64,000 nt of DNA from Meghimatium bilineatum (GCA_034231615.1 CM067318.1:40090769-40154768); one strand, 5' to 3'. Counted from the stretch's first letter, positions 37,202 through 43,206 are shown. The notes: generated from the sequence alone by a model not told the origin. A program made the numbers and translations.

Positions 37202-40200
37202 TCTATCCTAGCTTTATATCGACAACTTGCTCATAACATCAGCATTTTTTTTCATACATTCTGAATGCAACACTTTGCCCCATTTATCTTGCAACACTTT
37301 ACCCCAGATGGCATTGTTAGCAACTATCATAAATTCCAATGAAAAAACAAAATAAAAAATTTTGAAATGAACTAAGCATGTGACATTCAATAAGAGTGTA
37401 GTCTTTGTAAGAGCTATTTGTGTTTTAAAATAATTTCATCATAAATTTGGTGATGGCTCACAATTTTGGGGTGGAAAGATTAATAAATAAATCAAATGTG
37501 AAATGTAGAACATAAGGTTAAGATGGGATAAAGTGTGGAGAAACTGATCAAAAATGGATAGAGCTTACATTTGCTGGTGTGAAATATTAGTGACTGTATG
37601 GTTCAGAGTCCCTAACTTGTGGATAAGATGAAGAGATAGGCTAATTTGATCATCTGAGGAACTGAACCAGGCCAGTGACAGTATCCCACTCTATTCCTGA
37701 TTTTACCAGATTGCCCGTGTCCCATGCAAGTTAACCAGTAGGCCTATGATATCTTAATAATTGTTTCTAATATCAATCAAGTGCCCAGGCTGAGGGGCAT
37801 TGAGGATCATGTTTCTCCACAACTCTCTGCCTGTTGTCTTGTTAATAAGTTCAGTTGGTGACATTCTATCATGTCATGGCAACAGCTCCTCCAGCGATTT
37901 CTCTCTTTGTCTTCCTCCATATCTTCTTCCCGTGATCTTTCCGGCGGTTACTAAATGTTCAAGTGTTGCTCTTCTTATCACATACCCTAAAAATCTGGAC
38001 TGTCTGTTTCAATTTTTCAATATACTTTCTTCTTCTTCCTCTGTGTTCATTCTAAAACTCCTGCAAATTAGCAGGATGTAGTCTGGATAACAAAATGCCA
38101 ATGGATAACAAAATACCACAGCACACAATTTCTTATATACATTTATAGCACTTCACTGCACAGAATATTTCTCATTTAAAAAAAAAAGGCAATTTGAAAT
38201 TTATTATGCTGCATAAGTGTACATAGGTTTTACTCCATATTACTGCTGCCCAGGCAATTCACGCCAAATCAGTGGAGAAGGATACCCTACCATTACAGAG
38301 GTTTGTAGATCAGTTGTAATTTTCACACCAGCTTTCTTCCTGAACCCATTTGTAACGTTTGCTAATATGTACTTACTGCGCAAAACTGAAATCCAACAGG
38401 TATTTGTAATGTTTGCACCGGCTTACTTCCAGACTCCCCTGTTAAGACACAAAAGGCTATCATCATCATCATCTTCATATACATACAATAATTTTATTTC
38501 AACAGATTGAGGTGTTTGATGATATAGAGCGTGACCAGCTTCTCTGTGTCTCCACTGGTAAAAAGTTCATGCCTCCCAGTATTCAAAGAGCAAATACTGA
38601 AATCAAAGCCAACTGGGGCCGTGCGCGCAAGATGTATGGCAAACAGGCAACAGATTTAACGGTGAATGTAGAAAAGAACCCGAAGATTGATGTAAGTATA
38701 AGGAAGTGTAGGCTTGGTATATACTTTTTTTTTAAAACCACCAGACATTATCAACAAAGACAGGTAGTTCAAATGTTCACAAATTCAAATTTCAATTTCC
38801 ACCAGTTAGATTATAGTTTTACCACAGTTCTATTCTATTATTGATATGTCAATACTGACACATTTTCTTCTTCTTCATTATTCTCAGATTCCTACTATTG
38901 AACATTATTTACTCGAGTATACAGAATATGAGTTATAGTTCAAAACTTTGCTGTAATATCTACACCTTTCAGTCAAACACTTCTAATTTCAGCTTGACTG
39001 TGATATTATACCTTTCAGTCAAACACTTCTAATTTCAGCTTGACTGTGATATTACACCTTTCAGTCAAACACTTCTAATTTCAGCTTGACTGTGATATTA
39101 CACCTTTCAGTCAAACACTTCTAATTTCAGCTTGACTGTGATATTACACCTTTCAGTCAAACACTTCTAATTTCAGCTTGACTGTAATATCTACACCTTT
39201 CAGTCAAACACTTCTAATTTCAGCTTGACTGTGATATTACACCTTTCTGTTGAACACATCTAATTTCAGCTTGGTATTTTAGATCACCTTTGCTTCTAAG
39301 TTAGCCAACCCAACACTCTGACTCTTCTTAGTTGCCTCTCTTGATATGCATGGGCAAGTCAGCTAAGATTCGTTTCCCTTTTAGGCCTTGGCAATCTATT
39401 AGTGATTTGCGCAGATATTGATCAGTATATGGCTACATATACATTTTATGAATGTATGTCTCATTAAGAAATTCATAAATAATGACCTGGATACCTGCAA
39501 ATGAAGTTAAATATATTTTTGGCCATTATTAATAATGCTTAATTTTAAACTTAAATACAACCAAGTCCAGTTAGAACAATTTGGCCCGGATCAGTTAAAT
39601 ATGTATGTAATAACAGAAATTTGTTGTATGGTTGGTTAGTTGCTGATCCAGTGTTACATGGGATCATGCCCTTTGACCCTGTCATTATATTGCTGGGAAG
39701 TCTGTGGATTTTCGGCCCACCCTGGCCCAGAGAATAACTATCACACTGCCAGGAAGGTAGGTTTCTACATATGCTCTGCTCCAAGCCACTGCAGCCAAGA
39801 TAGGGTTCACTGTGCTCATTCCCCACCACCAATTGACTACTGGTAATGCCGAACTCTCTATTGCTCCAGGCATGTAACCAAATATTCAAGTCAAAAAAGA
39901 TTTTCCCATCCTGAACCACTGTGATGGGTCTCAGTCATAGGAAAAAAACAGTGCTGTCAGTTTCCTCCTCCCTTGTGTTGTGCAGTACATCTCTGGCTCC
40001 CTCCAAACCACAGAAAGTGCTTACATATATAAAAATATACAAATCATAAAACACATTGCAACAACAAAATAAAATCATGAGAAGCATAATTGTATAGATA
40101 ACGTGCCATGAAGCTTCTATAAGAAGATAGCCTCAATATAACAGCATGCCATCTACTAAGGTTTTCTGTTGCATGGGTGGTTTGTCTAGTGGATCATTGG

Positions 40201-41157
40201 TAAGACCCACAGATGCAACTGCATGCGTGTTATATACAGTATAAAATATAAAAATAATTGGGGATTTTGAAAAGTGTTGTTATATAGGGAAATGTGTTAT
40301 AAAAGGATACACTATAGAGAGATTCTACTGTATATTGCAAAGTGTATCAGATTTGGGCTACAGATATTTGAGGCTGTCATAGTCTCAGGACAACTTATCA
40401 GATTTAAGGTTGTCATAGATTCAGGACACATTTTTGGAAATATGTTCCATGAGACCTTTGCTTTCTTTGAACAATTTCAAAATTATAGCTGAGAATAGCA
40501 TGGATGTAGATTACAGGAGTGAGTTCACTGTATTTGGGTTTTTATCATATATACTCTATCTCTCTCAATAAAGTGACATGCCACCTGCAGAGAGTAACAC
40601 TCATAGCACGTAACTCCATAGATTCAAGTGATAATCTCCAGGGATCTCTGAAATAATCCTTTGTAAGCAAGTTGTCATGAACCGGATTTGAACCCGTGAC
40701 TTTTTAAGCACAAGTTAACCTGCTTAACTAGTGTGCTAGGAAGAACTCCAAGAGAAATAGGAAAAGATGTAATGAGAATTTCCCACCGAAGGCAGATGTG
40801 TCGCGCCATTGACAGATATAAAACGGTGACAGCACATTTCCATTCTCTGGACTACATCCTGCCAGAAATCTAGCAGGACCGTTGTCCTGCTACAAGAGAG
40901 ATTCAGTGTCCTGCTACAAGAGAGGTTCAGTGTCCTGCTACAAGAGAGATTCAGTGTCCTTCTACAAGAGAGAGTCAGTGTCCTGCTACAAGAGAGATTC
41001 AGGATGAACACTGAGGAAGAAGAATAATGATAATTTTGGGATTCATAATTTACAATACTAAAACTAAATGTTTTGCTAATTTATTTTTTTGCAGGTTGAT
41101 CCTTTTGGCCCTCCAATTCTGGCACTACCGATCAGCTCGACACAGAGCATTAAGTGA
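306..41157 (+). CDS. DCDC1-like protein, C-terminal 755 aa in 14 exons (5' end off window)
   Basis: Exons 306-458, 2711-2902, 6419-6630, 9178-9248, 13470-13596, 15361-15620, 19125-19293, 21724-21942, 24303-24434, 26421-26659, 29022-29117, 36323-36472, 38506-38691 and 41095-41157 all have AG/GT borders, and every junction keeps one frame (2268 nt = 756 codons with TGA). Counting the Thr codon at 307 as residue 1: a ricin-type beta-trefoil-like region at ~65-185 with QxW motifs (QRW 107-109, QMW 164-166), a DCX-like domain at ~308-370, a Glu/Lys-rich helical stretch at ~396-500, and a C-terminal DCX domain at ~624-700 (KRVLVFPNG start, STGKKFMPP end). DCX plus ricin-B architecture is known for DCDC1 (which absorbed DCDC5). 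DCX domains bind microtubules; a cytoskeletal role is inferred from the family. The assignment is from memory of family architecture, without a search. Confidence 0.8.
866..1130 (+). repeat. interspersed repeat family B copy
   Basis: Starts CATTCTCAAACTCCTGCAG and continues through a TAGTCTGGAGAATAGAATGC core. Related copies lie at 44076-44300 (+), 38870-39390 (+, with internal tandem expansion), 51830-52040 (-) and 58800-59035 (-). It is non-coding. Its opening segment resembles the ~160-bp SINE-like family A, so the two share a module. Confidence 0.6.
1205..1640 (-). mobile_element. non-LTR retrotransposon (LINE) ORF2 C-terminal fragment
   Basis: Minus-strand open frame at 1627-1220 with the LINE ORF2 tail signature: KCVRRMIGVSLRDKIRN, VKWYGHITRQ, then RPIGRPRKRWIDSVLETLG. 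It ends in an A/GAA-rich tail, so it is a 5'-truncated copy lacking the RT and endonuclease. Confidence 0.8.
1801..2170 (+). repeat. ~20-bp minisatellite with higher-order unit
   Basis: Tandem CATTACTGCAGGTTTGCAGA variants are interrupted three times (near 1880, 1990 and 2145) by a spacer beginning TTTGAAATGGG, giving a higher-order repeat of roughly 130 bp. It lies in the intron before DCDC1-like exon 2. Confidence 0.85.
2711..2902 (+). CDS. DCDC1-like exon 2: first half of ricin-type beta-trefoil
   Basis: The acceptor follows a T-tract and CTGCAG, and the donor is GTAAGT at 2903. It enters with one base and leaves with two, matching both neighbours. The peptide has alternating hydrophobic strands (YIALVANRNLVLSVS) and the QxW element NQRWVI, typical of a ricin-B subdomain. 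Confidence 0.85.
3230..4520 (-). mobile_element. degenerate Helitron remnant
   Basis: The minus-strand frame at 3585-3292 reads FDQRRYNEPTSNEVAMVFIN and continues with NMDQYHTRF, similar to the Helitron_like_N region (RRYN.P...EVA..F). Further 5' on that strand, 4281-3835 carries the pre-domain segment (AEFGVL, then GYSPIMHTLNTDIF). The frame is interrupted in several places and no helicase domain is present, so this is an old fragment. Confidence 0.6.
4845..5004 (-). mobile_element. SINE-like family A copy with 10-bp TSD
   Basis: This 160-bp element is flanked by perfect GTTCTTCAGT at 4835-4844 and 5005-5014. Its sense strand is minus: it starts CCACCAAAGACAG and ends with a GAAG-type tail. 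Other copies: 12415-12570, 40782-41025, 46121-46281, 46885-47020, 53415-53620 and 54600-55060. Confidence 0.75.
5668..5878 (+). repeat. minisatellite, ~29 and 45 bp units
   Basis: Alternating GTTTGTTGGAATAG and ATATATTGTTGGAAA blocks, about five copies. Intronic. Confidence 0.85.
6130..6263 (+). repeat. 35-bp minisatellite, 4 copies
   Basis: The unit begins TAGAGCTACTGTGTGTTTTT and ends CTGACAGA. It lies 150 bp upstream of DCDC1-like exon 3. Confidence 0.85.
6419..6630 (+). CDS. DCDC1-like exon 3: second half of beta-trefoil
   Basis: The acceptor follows ACATTCAG and the donor is GTGAGC at 6631. The peptide NQNMVLTVSMPK ... NQMWRYNAETGLIQAF is a second ricin-B-like repeat with QMW in the QxW position. 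The upstream reading frame stays open to 6399, but the splice site and phase set the boundary at 6419. Confidence 0.85.
7385..9150 (+). repeat. 33-bp minisatellite split by a retroposon
   Basis: The unit (CATATCAGCTATATATTCA followed by AATTGAAAAAACAA) is present at 7385-7523 and again at 8799-9150. The two blocks were one array before the 7524-8788 insertion. Confidence 0.88.
7524..8788 (+). mobile_element. GAA-tailed retroposon of unknown family, 1265 bp, 10-bp TSD
   Basis: Flanked by GAAAAAACAA at 7514-7523 and 8789-8798 and ending in GCAGAAGAAGAAGAA, so it looks reverse-transcribed. It is visibly more GC-rich than its surroundings. It contains three diverged ~100-bp internal repeats (starting near 8052, 8160 and 8368; each with a form of AGAGAAAGGGTTC and GATGGGCTCAGG). 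No known protein domain was recognised. The tail resembles that of the I-clade-like LINE at 56.4 kb, suggesting mobilisation by such a LINE. Confidence 0.65.
9178..9248 (+). CDS. DCDC1-like exon 4 (71 nt)
   Basis: This short exon runs between ATTCTTCAG and GTAGGT. It is too short to stand out as an open frame. It is supported because its 2-base start completes the Glu codon from exon 3 and its end is in phase with the GGT start of exon 5. It encodes ITAANKTDVCTYAIAQAA and a few more residues. Confidence 0.75.
9690..10005 (+). mobile_element. LINE ORF2 C-terminal fragment
   Basis: Frame near 9805 reads FGHLTRYFSLSKTILQGT then VDGGRRSGEQRKS, and later STLLRIVEDRGVWRDY, the common ORF2 tail (GHVTR.....ILQGT..G.R..G.QRK.W). 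The copy is interrupted by stops, and only the 3' end remains. Confidence 0.75.
10112..10918 (+). repeat. ~40-bp minisatellite, about 20 copies
   Basis: The core CTATGTATGTCCTACATTAA is followed by TGACTGACTAAGCTGAGAG. Unit length varies from about 32 to 41 bp. Intronic. Confidence 0.9.
11137..11350 (+). mobile_element. pogo/Tc1-mariner-like MITE relic
   Basis: Starts TACTGTGGAGTCCCTATA and is collinear with 26038-26230 and with the reverse complement of 40150-40333. The pattern TACAGT(A/G)GAATC followed by repeated TATAACA blocks recalls pogo/Tigger-type termini with TA target sites. No transposase is present. Confidence 0.5.
11840..13148 (-). mobile_element. LINE ORF2 fragment (RT end to C-terminus) with nested SINE-like insert
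   Basis: The minus strand carries RT segments: 13166-12825 (YTCFIDYSKVFNCITHQKLL, RT motif region), 12724-12580 (LNAKKTKIMHV, LENVNNFEYL), 12414-12278 (EEYLGSIIN) and 12224-11847 (CYRKILRISWTEKRTNAD, then RTRDRPRLRWTYNTKDLL). It is interrupted by stops and frame changes, and by the family A element at 12415-12570. The copy is 5'-truncated at the minisatellite boundary. Confidence 0.82.
12415..12570 (-). mobile_element. SINE-like family A copy nested in LINE, 8-bp TSD
   Basis: Flanked by AGATATTC at 12407-12414 and 12571-12578. The insertion splits the LINE codons for NNFEYL and EYLGSII, which gives a clean empty-site reconstruction. Sense strand is minus, ending in AACGCCGAAGAAGAA. Confidence 0.85.
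13470..13596 (+). CDS. DCDC1-like exon 5, start duplicated upstream
   Basis: The acceptor is ATCATTACAG and the donor is GTAAGA at 13597. The peptide begins GYQVEIDGQKLKVCMSCARA and contains two Cys near the start and HFHCAMGD at the end. The 3' splice site and first ~13 codons are repeated upstream in a 78-bp tandem array; only this last copy continues into open frame. Confidence 0.85.
13655..14262 (+). repeat. 54-bp minisatellite, ~11 copies
   Basis: The unit includes TTGGATCAACAACCAACCAC then AACAAAATTGTCACAGAGCA and TGAGCCCATGGA. A single, unexpanded relative lies inverted at about 39617-39680 inside an interspersed repeat. Confidence 0.9.
14385..14835 (+). repeat. ~32-bp minisatellite, ~14 copies
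   Basis: The unit is close to CTACAGAAATGTGGGTGTGT then GGCTGCTCACAT, with many point variants. It lies directly after the 54-bp array. Confidence 0.88.
15361..15620 (+). CDS. DCDC1-like exon 6: first half of a DCX-like domain
   Basis: The acceptor follows TTTACAATTTCAG and the donor is GTAAGT at 15621. Two bases complete an Ala codon, followed by 86 codons. The end (TILTVKVMAYKNGEGRLRKG) has the strand and NG turn that open DCX domains. Confidence 0.88.
15720..18240 (+). repeat. interspersed repeat family C, split by an AT-rich array
   Basis: The two halves, 15720-16141 and 17857-18240, are collinear with an uninterrupted relative at 35540-36030 (shared TGTCTTCTTTCTAGGCATGT, CCATGGATGAC and CCACGTCTTTGAGAC-type landmarks). 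It is non-coding. Confidence 0.7.
16142..17856 (+). repeat. 17-19 bp AT-rich array bounded by 11-bp direct repeats
   Basis: About 90 copies of CTCACCTAAATTAAAAAA variants. There is a higher-order period of roughly 420-430 bp: the block CTTTCGTAAAATTAAGAAAC recurs near 16525, 16956 and 17377. GTCTTCTGTCA at 16131-16141 and 17857-17867 flanks the segment. Intronic between DCDC1-like exons 6 and 7. Confidence 0.88.
18241..19124. other. intron sequence without recognised feature
   Basis: AT-rich unique-looking sequence with a short (AT)n run near 19040. I see no exon, element boundary or RNA gene. Confidence 0.5.
19125..19293 (+). CDS. DCDC1-like exon 7: second half of DCX-like domain
   Basis: The acceptor follows TTTCCTGTCCTCCCAG, a strong tract, and the donor is GTAAGT at 19294. 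The peptide AARRIYLEDGSVVLDVDDL matches the DCX pattern of arginine, tyrosine, DG turn, then V.D.DDL. It leaves in phase 1. Confidence 0.88.
19575..20405. repeat. 30/33-bp minisatellite, ~27 copies, open on both strands
   Basis: The unit is CTTCATTCTCTGATTAG then TATACTTCTCAATCTC (30 bp), with a 33-bp form carrying an extra TTC at the right end. Because both lengths are multiples of three, both strands hold ~300-codon open frames. Variants change amino acids on either strand, so these frames look incidental. Confidence 0.88.
20406..21723. other. intron with one long hairpin
   Basis: Mostly unique AT-rich sequence. The segment at 20490-20560 resembles 190-230 (CATAGAAAGTAAGAGCTAA), a minor interspersed repeat. 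A 48-bp-arm inverted repeat lies at 21385-21511. Confidence 0.6.
21385..21511. other. long imperfect hairpin, 48-bp arms
   Basis: The left arm 21385-21432 pairs with 21463-21511 around a ~30-nt loop. Read as a + strand RNA, about 40 Watson-Crick pairs, 5 G-U pairs, 3 mismatches and one bulge are expected. It could be a foldback element or a pre-miRNA-like stem; there is no evidence of expression. Confidence 0.6.
21724..21942 (+). CDS. DCDC1-like exon 8: charged helical segment
   Basis: The acceptor follows TTGTTCTGACAG and the donor is GTAATT at 21943. It encodes about 72 residues rich in Glu and Lys without Pro or Gly, probably a coiled coil between DCX units. A 45-46 bp minisatellite begins about 10 bp after the donor. 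Confidence 0.82.
21950..23225 (+). repeat. 45/46-bp minisatellite, ~28 copies, each with a 3'-splice-like CAG
   Basis: The unit is TTGTATTGGTACATGCAACT then TGTGATTTTATCTTGTGCAG and AATTG. It begins ~10 bp after the exon 8 donor. Every copy ends in a T-rich tract plus G/C-CAG, resembling a weak acceptor. Confidence 0.9.
23440..23830 (+). mobile_element. LINE ORF2 C-terminal fragment
   Basis: From 23518 the + frame reads VKWFGHPVRMNHNQLPTRTY then KARGRPRTRWIDNIKTIL, a typical ORF2 tail, followed by a 3' UTR-like stretch to ~23830. Confidence 0.8.
24303..24434 (+). CDS. DCDC1-like exon 9
   Basis: The acceptor follows AACTTTACTAG and the donor is GTTAGT at 24435. The peptide ends APIEVWISSGKAFVPPE, closely parallel to the STGKKFMPP ending of the terminal DCX domain, suggesting a degenerate DCX half here. 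Confidence 0.82.
24603..25418 (+). repeat. 28-bp minisatellite, ~29 copies
   Basis: The unit is GTTAGATAATTTAGACATTG plus TTCACACA, with few variants (AGATCATT, AGTTAATT). Near-uniform copies suggest recent homogenisation. It lies just after DCDC1-like exon 9. Confidence 0.92.
25590..25683 (+). repeat. 21-bp repeat, 4 copies
   Basis: The unit is CATCATGCAACAGTAAGATG plus T. It is short and nearly perfect. Confidence 0.85.
26038..26230 (+). mobile_element. pogo/Tc1-mariner-like MITE relic
   Basis: TACAGTGGAATCCATCTATA followed by TATAACA and TTTAACAAC blocks. It is collinear with the reverse complement of 40150-40333 and with 11137-11350. No coding sequence. Confidence 0.55.
26421..26659 (+). 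CDS. DCDC1-like exon 10, 3' end and donor tandemly repeated
   Basis: The acceptor follows CATTCATCCAG and the first donor is GTAACT at 26660. It encodes basic and acidic residues starting VESKEENLRKKRQLRS and ending SIDKLQ. The last codons and the 5' splice site are repeated about 17 times downstream. The first repeats are 48 bp and open, so later donors could add multiples of 16 residues. Confidence 0.82.
26640..27478 (+). repeat. 47/48-bp array of exon 10 end plus 5' splice site, 17 donors
   Basis: Every unit contains AAATTACAGGTAA (or AAATTAAAGGTAA) and CAGATCTGTATG. The first four units are 48 bp and keep the reading frame. From 26842 a ~150-bp higher-order unit repeats four times with the spacer ACTTATACAAGGCCCC. 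Confidence 0.92.
27600..28790 (-). mobile_element. LINE ORF2 C-terminal fragment interrupted by a 22-bp array
   Basis: Minus-strand order is an RKSRF..HVMRRAEL-like stretch at 28770-28690, a K/R/E-rich stretch, then RELWRN and, after the array, WRNMI.YAIRH at 27660-27625. The same tail is unexpanded at 38030-37780 (minus). Confidence 0.65.
27650..28540 (-). repeat. 22-bp minisatellite, ~40 copies, from LINE codons
   Basis: The minus unit is GAGAGTTGTGGAGAAACATG plus two bases, equal to the codons for ELWRNM of the surrounding LINE tail. Units read in all three frames because 22 is not a multiple of 3, creating long spurious frames on both strands. Confidence 0.88.
29022..29117 (+). CDS. DCDC1-like exon 11
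   Basis: A 96-nt phase-0 exon between TTTCATGTGCAG and GTAAGT. The peptide includes KVTFTGINLDGKLYHQPNM. The 4.3-kb 50-bp minisatellite starts about 20 bp after its donor. Confidence 0.8.
29140..33443 (+). repeat. 4.3-kb 50-bp minisatellite, ~86 copies
   Basis: The unit is ACTTAACACTTGTAATGTGT then GATGTTGACACAAGGGATTA and CAGACCTTCA. Two binary variants (GATGTT/GATATT and GACCTTCA/GAGTCTCA) are shuffled along the array. I see no length change in the 50-bp period over the whole array. It starts ~20 bp after the exon 11 donor. Confidence 0.95.
33535..34512 (+). repeat. ~31-bp minisatellite split by hAT insertion
   Basis: The unit is GGGCGTACTGATGTTTACTT plus GTCTTACTATA. Blocks 33535-33584 and 34274-34512 flank the 33585-34273 element. 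Confidence 0.9.
33585..34273 (+). mobile_element. internally deleted hAT transposon, 689 bp, 8-bp TSD
   Basis: Terminal inverted repeats are CAGGGGTCGACAACCT on the left and the complement of CAAGGGTCGGCAACCT on the right. Target duplications are CTATAGGG (33577-33584) and GTATAGGG (34274-34281). A 67-codon frame at 33834-34037 encodes the hAT C-terminal dimerisation region (AFGSTYSCEQIFSHMKAVLN, then RSRLTPEHSENCVKL). The catalytic part is missing, so it is non-autonomous. Charlie-like by its ends. Confidence 0.9.
34975..35385 (+). repeat. ~38-bp minisatellite, ~11 copies
   Basis: The unit is CCTCCACATTGTACTAGTGA then TATGATTGAATGTATTAA. Intronic. Confidence 0.9.
35540..36030 (+). repeat. 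interspersed repeat family C, uninterrupted copy
   Basis: Collinear with 15720-16141 plus 17857-18240. It includes GGCGGCGACTAAGAAAG, also seen in diverged form in family B tails. Confidence 0.65.
36045..36110 (-). other. tRNA-like B-box relic
   Basis: The minus strand contains GGTTCAATTCC (Pol III B box) and a loose A-box-like GACTAACTAGGCG upstream. No clean cloverleaf, so probably a SINE head or tRNA pseudogene. Confidence 0.35.
36323..36472 (+). CDS. DCDC1-like exon 12: first half of terminal DCX domain
   Basis: Phase 0 at both ends; donor GTAATT at 36473. The peptide KRVLVFPNGA then EIMNSAALKLGL and YSMDGQK fits the first two thirds of a DCX fold. The acceptor (ATATTAAAG) has a weak pyrimidine tract, so the start could move by a few codons. 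Confidence 0.85.
36473..37780. other. intron, mostly unique, with (AT)n microsatellite
   Basis: A dinucleotide AT run occupies ~37156-37199. Sequence at 36655-36725 resembles 39560-39625 (AATAACAGAAATT region), a minor interspersed repeat. Nothing else recognised. Confidence 0.6.
37780..38030 (-). mobile_element. LINE ORF2 C-terminal fragment
   Basis: The minus strand reads VCDKKSNT-type GHV region, a GRR.GRQREK-like stretch and ends RELWRNMI near 37800. It is the unexpanded relative of the LINE at 27600-28790. Confidence 0.6.
38506..38691 (+). CDS. DCDC1-like exon 13: end of terminal DCX domain
   Basis: The acceptor follows TTTTATTTCAACAG and the donor is GTAAGT at 38692. IEVFDDIERDQLLCVSTGKK completes the DCX domain begun in exon 12 (V.DD.+...L.VSTG), followed by a basic tail. 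Confidence 0.88.
38870..39390 (+). repeat. family B copy with 46-bp internal array
   Basis: The array at ~38955-39270 (unit CTGTGATATTACACCTTTCA then GTCAAACACTTCTAATTTCA plus GCTTGA, ~7 copies) corresponds to one segment of family B as seen once at ~970-1010. Flanking sequence on both sides also matches family B. Confidence 0.75.
39550..39960 (-). repeat. interspersed repeat family D copy
   Basis: Contains an inverted single copy of the 54-bp unit of the 13.7-14.3 kb array (GGTTGGTTAGTTGCTGATCC). A 122-codon minus frame here has no recognised domain and is probably non-coding. Confidence 0.55.
40150..40333 (-). mobile_element. pogo/Tc1-mariner-like MITE relic
   Basis: The minus strand begins TACAGTAGAATCTCTCTATA near 40333 and continues in parallel with 26038-26230. 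No transposase. Confidence 0.55.
40675..40740 (-). other. tRNA-like B-box relic (SINE head?)
   Basis: The minus strand has a perfect GGTTCAAATCC B box and an upstream CACTAGTTAAGCAGG A-box-like segment, 30-35 nt apart. The T and acceptor stems do not pair well. Confidence 0.4.
40782..41025 (-). mobile_element. SINE-like family A copy with tandem 24-bp expansion
   Basis: Flanked by AATGAGAATTT (40771-40781) and AATGATAATTT (41026-41036). In the middle, TCCTGCTACAAGAGAGATTC plus AGTG is repeated about five times (40875-41000), lengthening the ~160-bp element to 244 bp. On the + strand the element begins CCCACCGAAGGCAGATG, so its sense orientation as printed is +; the 3' end is AGGAAGAAG. Confidence 0.8.
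41095..41157 (+). CDS. DCDC1-like terminal exon with stop
   Basis: The acceptor follows TTATTTTTTTGCAG. Twenty codons (VDPFGPPILALPISSTQSIK) then TGA at 41155-41157. It is in phase with exon 13, and a poly(A) signal follows 177 bp later. Confidence 0.85.
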   Translation, partial: VDPFGPPILALPISSTQSIK

Positions 41158-41360
41158 AATTAGCAAATCTTTGAAGTTACTGGACATCATAAGTTGTCCT
41201 GTGTATTAACTCATGCTTTCTTGTGCATTTATTTTGATGATATGTAATTCTTTACCAGTGTAAAGTCCTCAAGAAAAAATGTGGCAGATCACGGCAATGA
41301 GCTGCTTGTGAACTTGGAGGACATTTAACTAAAAATAAACTATTGAAACTGTCTATGCTG
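41158..41360 (+). promoter_or_regulatory. DCDC1-like 3' UTR with poly(A) signal
   Basis: AATAAA lies at 41334-41339, about 180 bp after the stop, and is the first canonical signal downstream. Cleavage would be expected near 41350-41365. No other gene signal is seen here. Confidence 0.65.
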
Positions 41361-42640
41361 TGATCTGATAACTGACATAAGAGTGATAAGGAACTCAAAT
41401 CTCCTTGAGTTATTTCTCATGGAACTGTTCAGAATACAAATACAGAAGGAAAGAGAATGCATTTAATTTGCTGACAAATGATGCATGGTGTGTCTTCTCC
41501 CATAATCAAGAGTGTTCGCAAACTTGAGAACAAAATAACAGTGCATATTTAACAAAAATTGGTTTTTATTTAAAAATGAACTTATGACTTTAGAAGTTTG
41601 AAATGTTCACTCTGTCATAATTCACATTTTCTCTTTTTGAAGGAATTTTAAGATCCAAAAGTTATTTCAAGGGTACAAAGTAGGCCTATATATTATAATA
41701 CTGGATGTTACTTTACATTTCTTTCAATCGAACACACTCACCTGCGGAAAATTTCTAATTATTAACCCTTTCACCACTAAGAGATTTCCCTATTGTCACT
41801 CCCCCGTCACTAAGATAAGGGTAACAATTAATTGTTGATATGATGATTTTAAAAATGCAATTTCCTTTAAAACTGTTTGTCTTATCACACACTTAGACTT
41901 GTCAGATTAAACTGTCTTATCACACTCAGACTGGGCAGATCAACAGAAAAATTAAGTCTCACAAGAAACTATATAAAAAATATACCGTATATGCTTATAT
42001 ATTTAAAAAATAAACCTTTAAACTCCACATAATGTGGAAAAAATTGTTTACCTTGGTGTGCTGCTTAGTGGAGTCATTCAAATGAAAATATTGAGATATA
42101 TTCTTAAATCTTTTTTCCAACCACGTTGATATTTCAAGAGTCTGTACTCTAATACATGCCATACTTGGGCTGAATATGCAGGTCAATCATAATATAAATA
42201 TTAAAAAAGATATTTTATTCGCTGGCAGTGCATTCAGCACATTTTATTTCCTTGCTTGTTCTGTGCTTGTATTCACCTCCAGATTAACAATGTTATTTCT
42301 CAGTGCATGTGTTCACGTCCAGAATAACAATGTTAATTCCCAGTGAATAGATTGTAAAAAATGTATGGTTGATTCCACCCCCAGAAAATTGAAACATTAC
42401 ATTTAATACTAGAAACTTTGCCAAAAGGTGGGCAATAAAGTCTGTGCATTTTCATAAAAGGGTCGTCAAGTTTTACATAAAAAAGGATAATTAAATCTAA
42501 CATCGGAAAACATGTGAATGACTTTTTAATAATTTTTAAAAATTAGGTAAACTCTCCCCCCCCACCCTTTTGAAGATGATATCTATGTCCCTATCATAAA
42601 TACAATATTTTATTAGTCTTTTGACCAAACTCATCAGGTT
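41361..42640. other. intergenic, no gene recognised
   Basis: AT-rich sequence between the convergent genes. TTAACCCTTTCACCACTAAG at ~41763 resembles a piggyBac-type end, but I could not find its partner. Confidence 0.5.
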
Positions 42641-42699
42641 ACTGCATATATTTTGTTTTGGTTAGCTCCCTTATCCCATAACCATCATCAACTTGATGG

Positions 42700-42915
42700 C
42701 ACCATCTTTTTATAAACTTTGTTCCAAGACAGTTCACTGTGCCAAGATAATTCATTGTACCAAAGCAGTTCAAAGTGTCAAGATAGGTTAGAGTGCAAAA
42801 ACAGTTCAGTTCACTGTGTAAAAAGTTCACTGTGCCAATACAGTTCACTGTATAGAGAGTTCACAGTGCTAAGACAGTTCACTGTGTAAAGAGTTCAGTG
42901 TGCCAAGACAGTGTA
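42700..42915 (+). repeat. degenerate ~20-bp repeat
   Basis: Diverged copies of CAGTTCACTGTGCCAAGA. Old and irregular. Confidence 0.7.
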
Positions 42916-43206
42916 TAGGTTTGTTTTGTTAATTGCTTCCTTTTGTTTGCACTATTTTTATAATTTATTTATATTTTTATCAATTTGGTTTTAGTATTTC
43001 TGCAGACTCTGTTGTTCCTAGAAATCAGAAAAATATTACTAATTGATTTGCATTTTTGATGTATTTTTATAAAAATGTTTGTAATTTGTTTGCATTTTTG
43101 ATGTATTTTATATATATAGTTATATATTGAGAGTGTTTATGTTTGCTACAGACAATCTAATTTTAACTGATAGATTATAGTACTCTCATTAATCTTATCC
43201 TTCCAT

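Noticed and set aside
39551-39919. 122-codon minus-strand frame
   Set aside because: Overlaps interspersed repeat family D and has no recognised domain or splice support.
40675-40740. Functional tRNA gene
   Set aside because: B box is good, but stems do not form a convincing cloverleaf and no anticodon arm could be set.
41763-42200. Second piggyBac-like element starting TTAACCCTTTCACC
   Set aside because: Only one end was found; no matching terminus or second TTAA boundary was identified.
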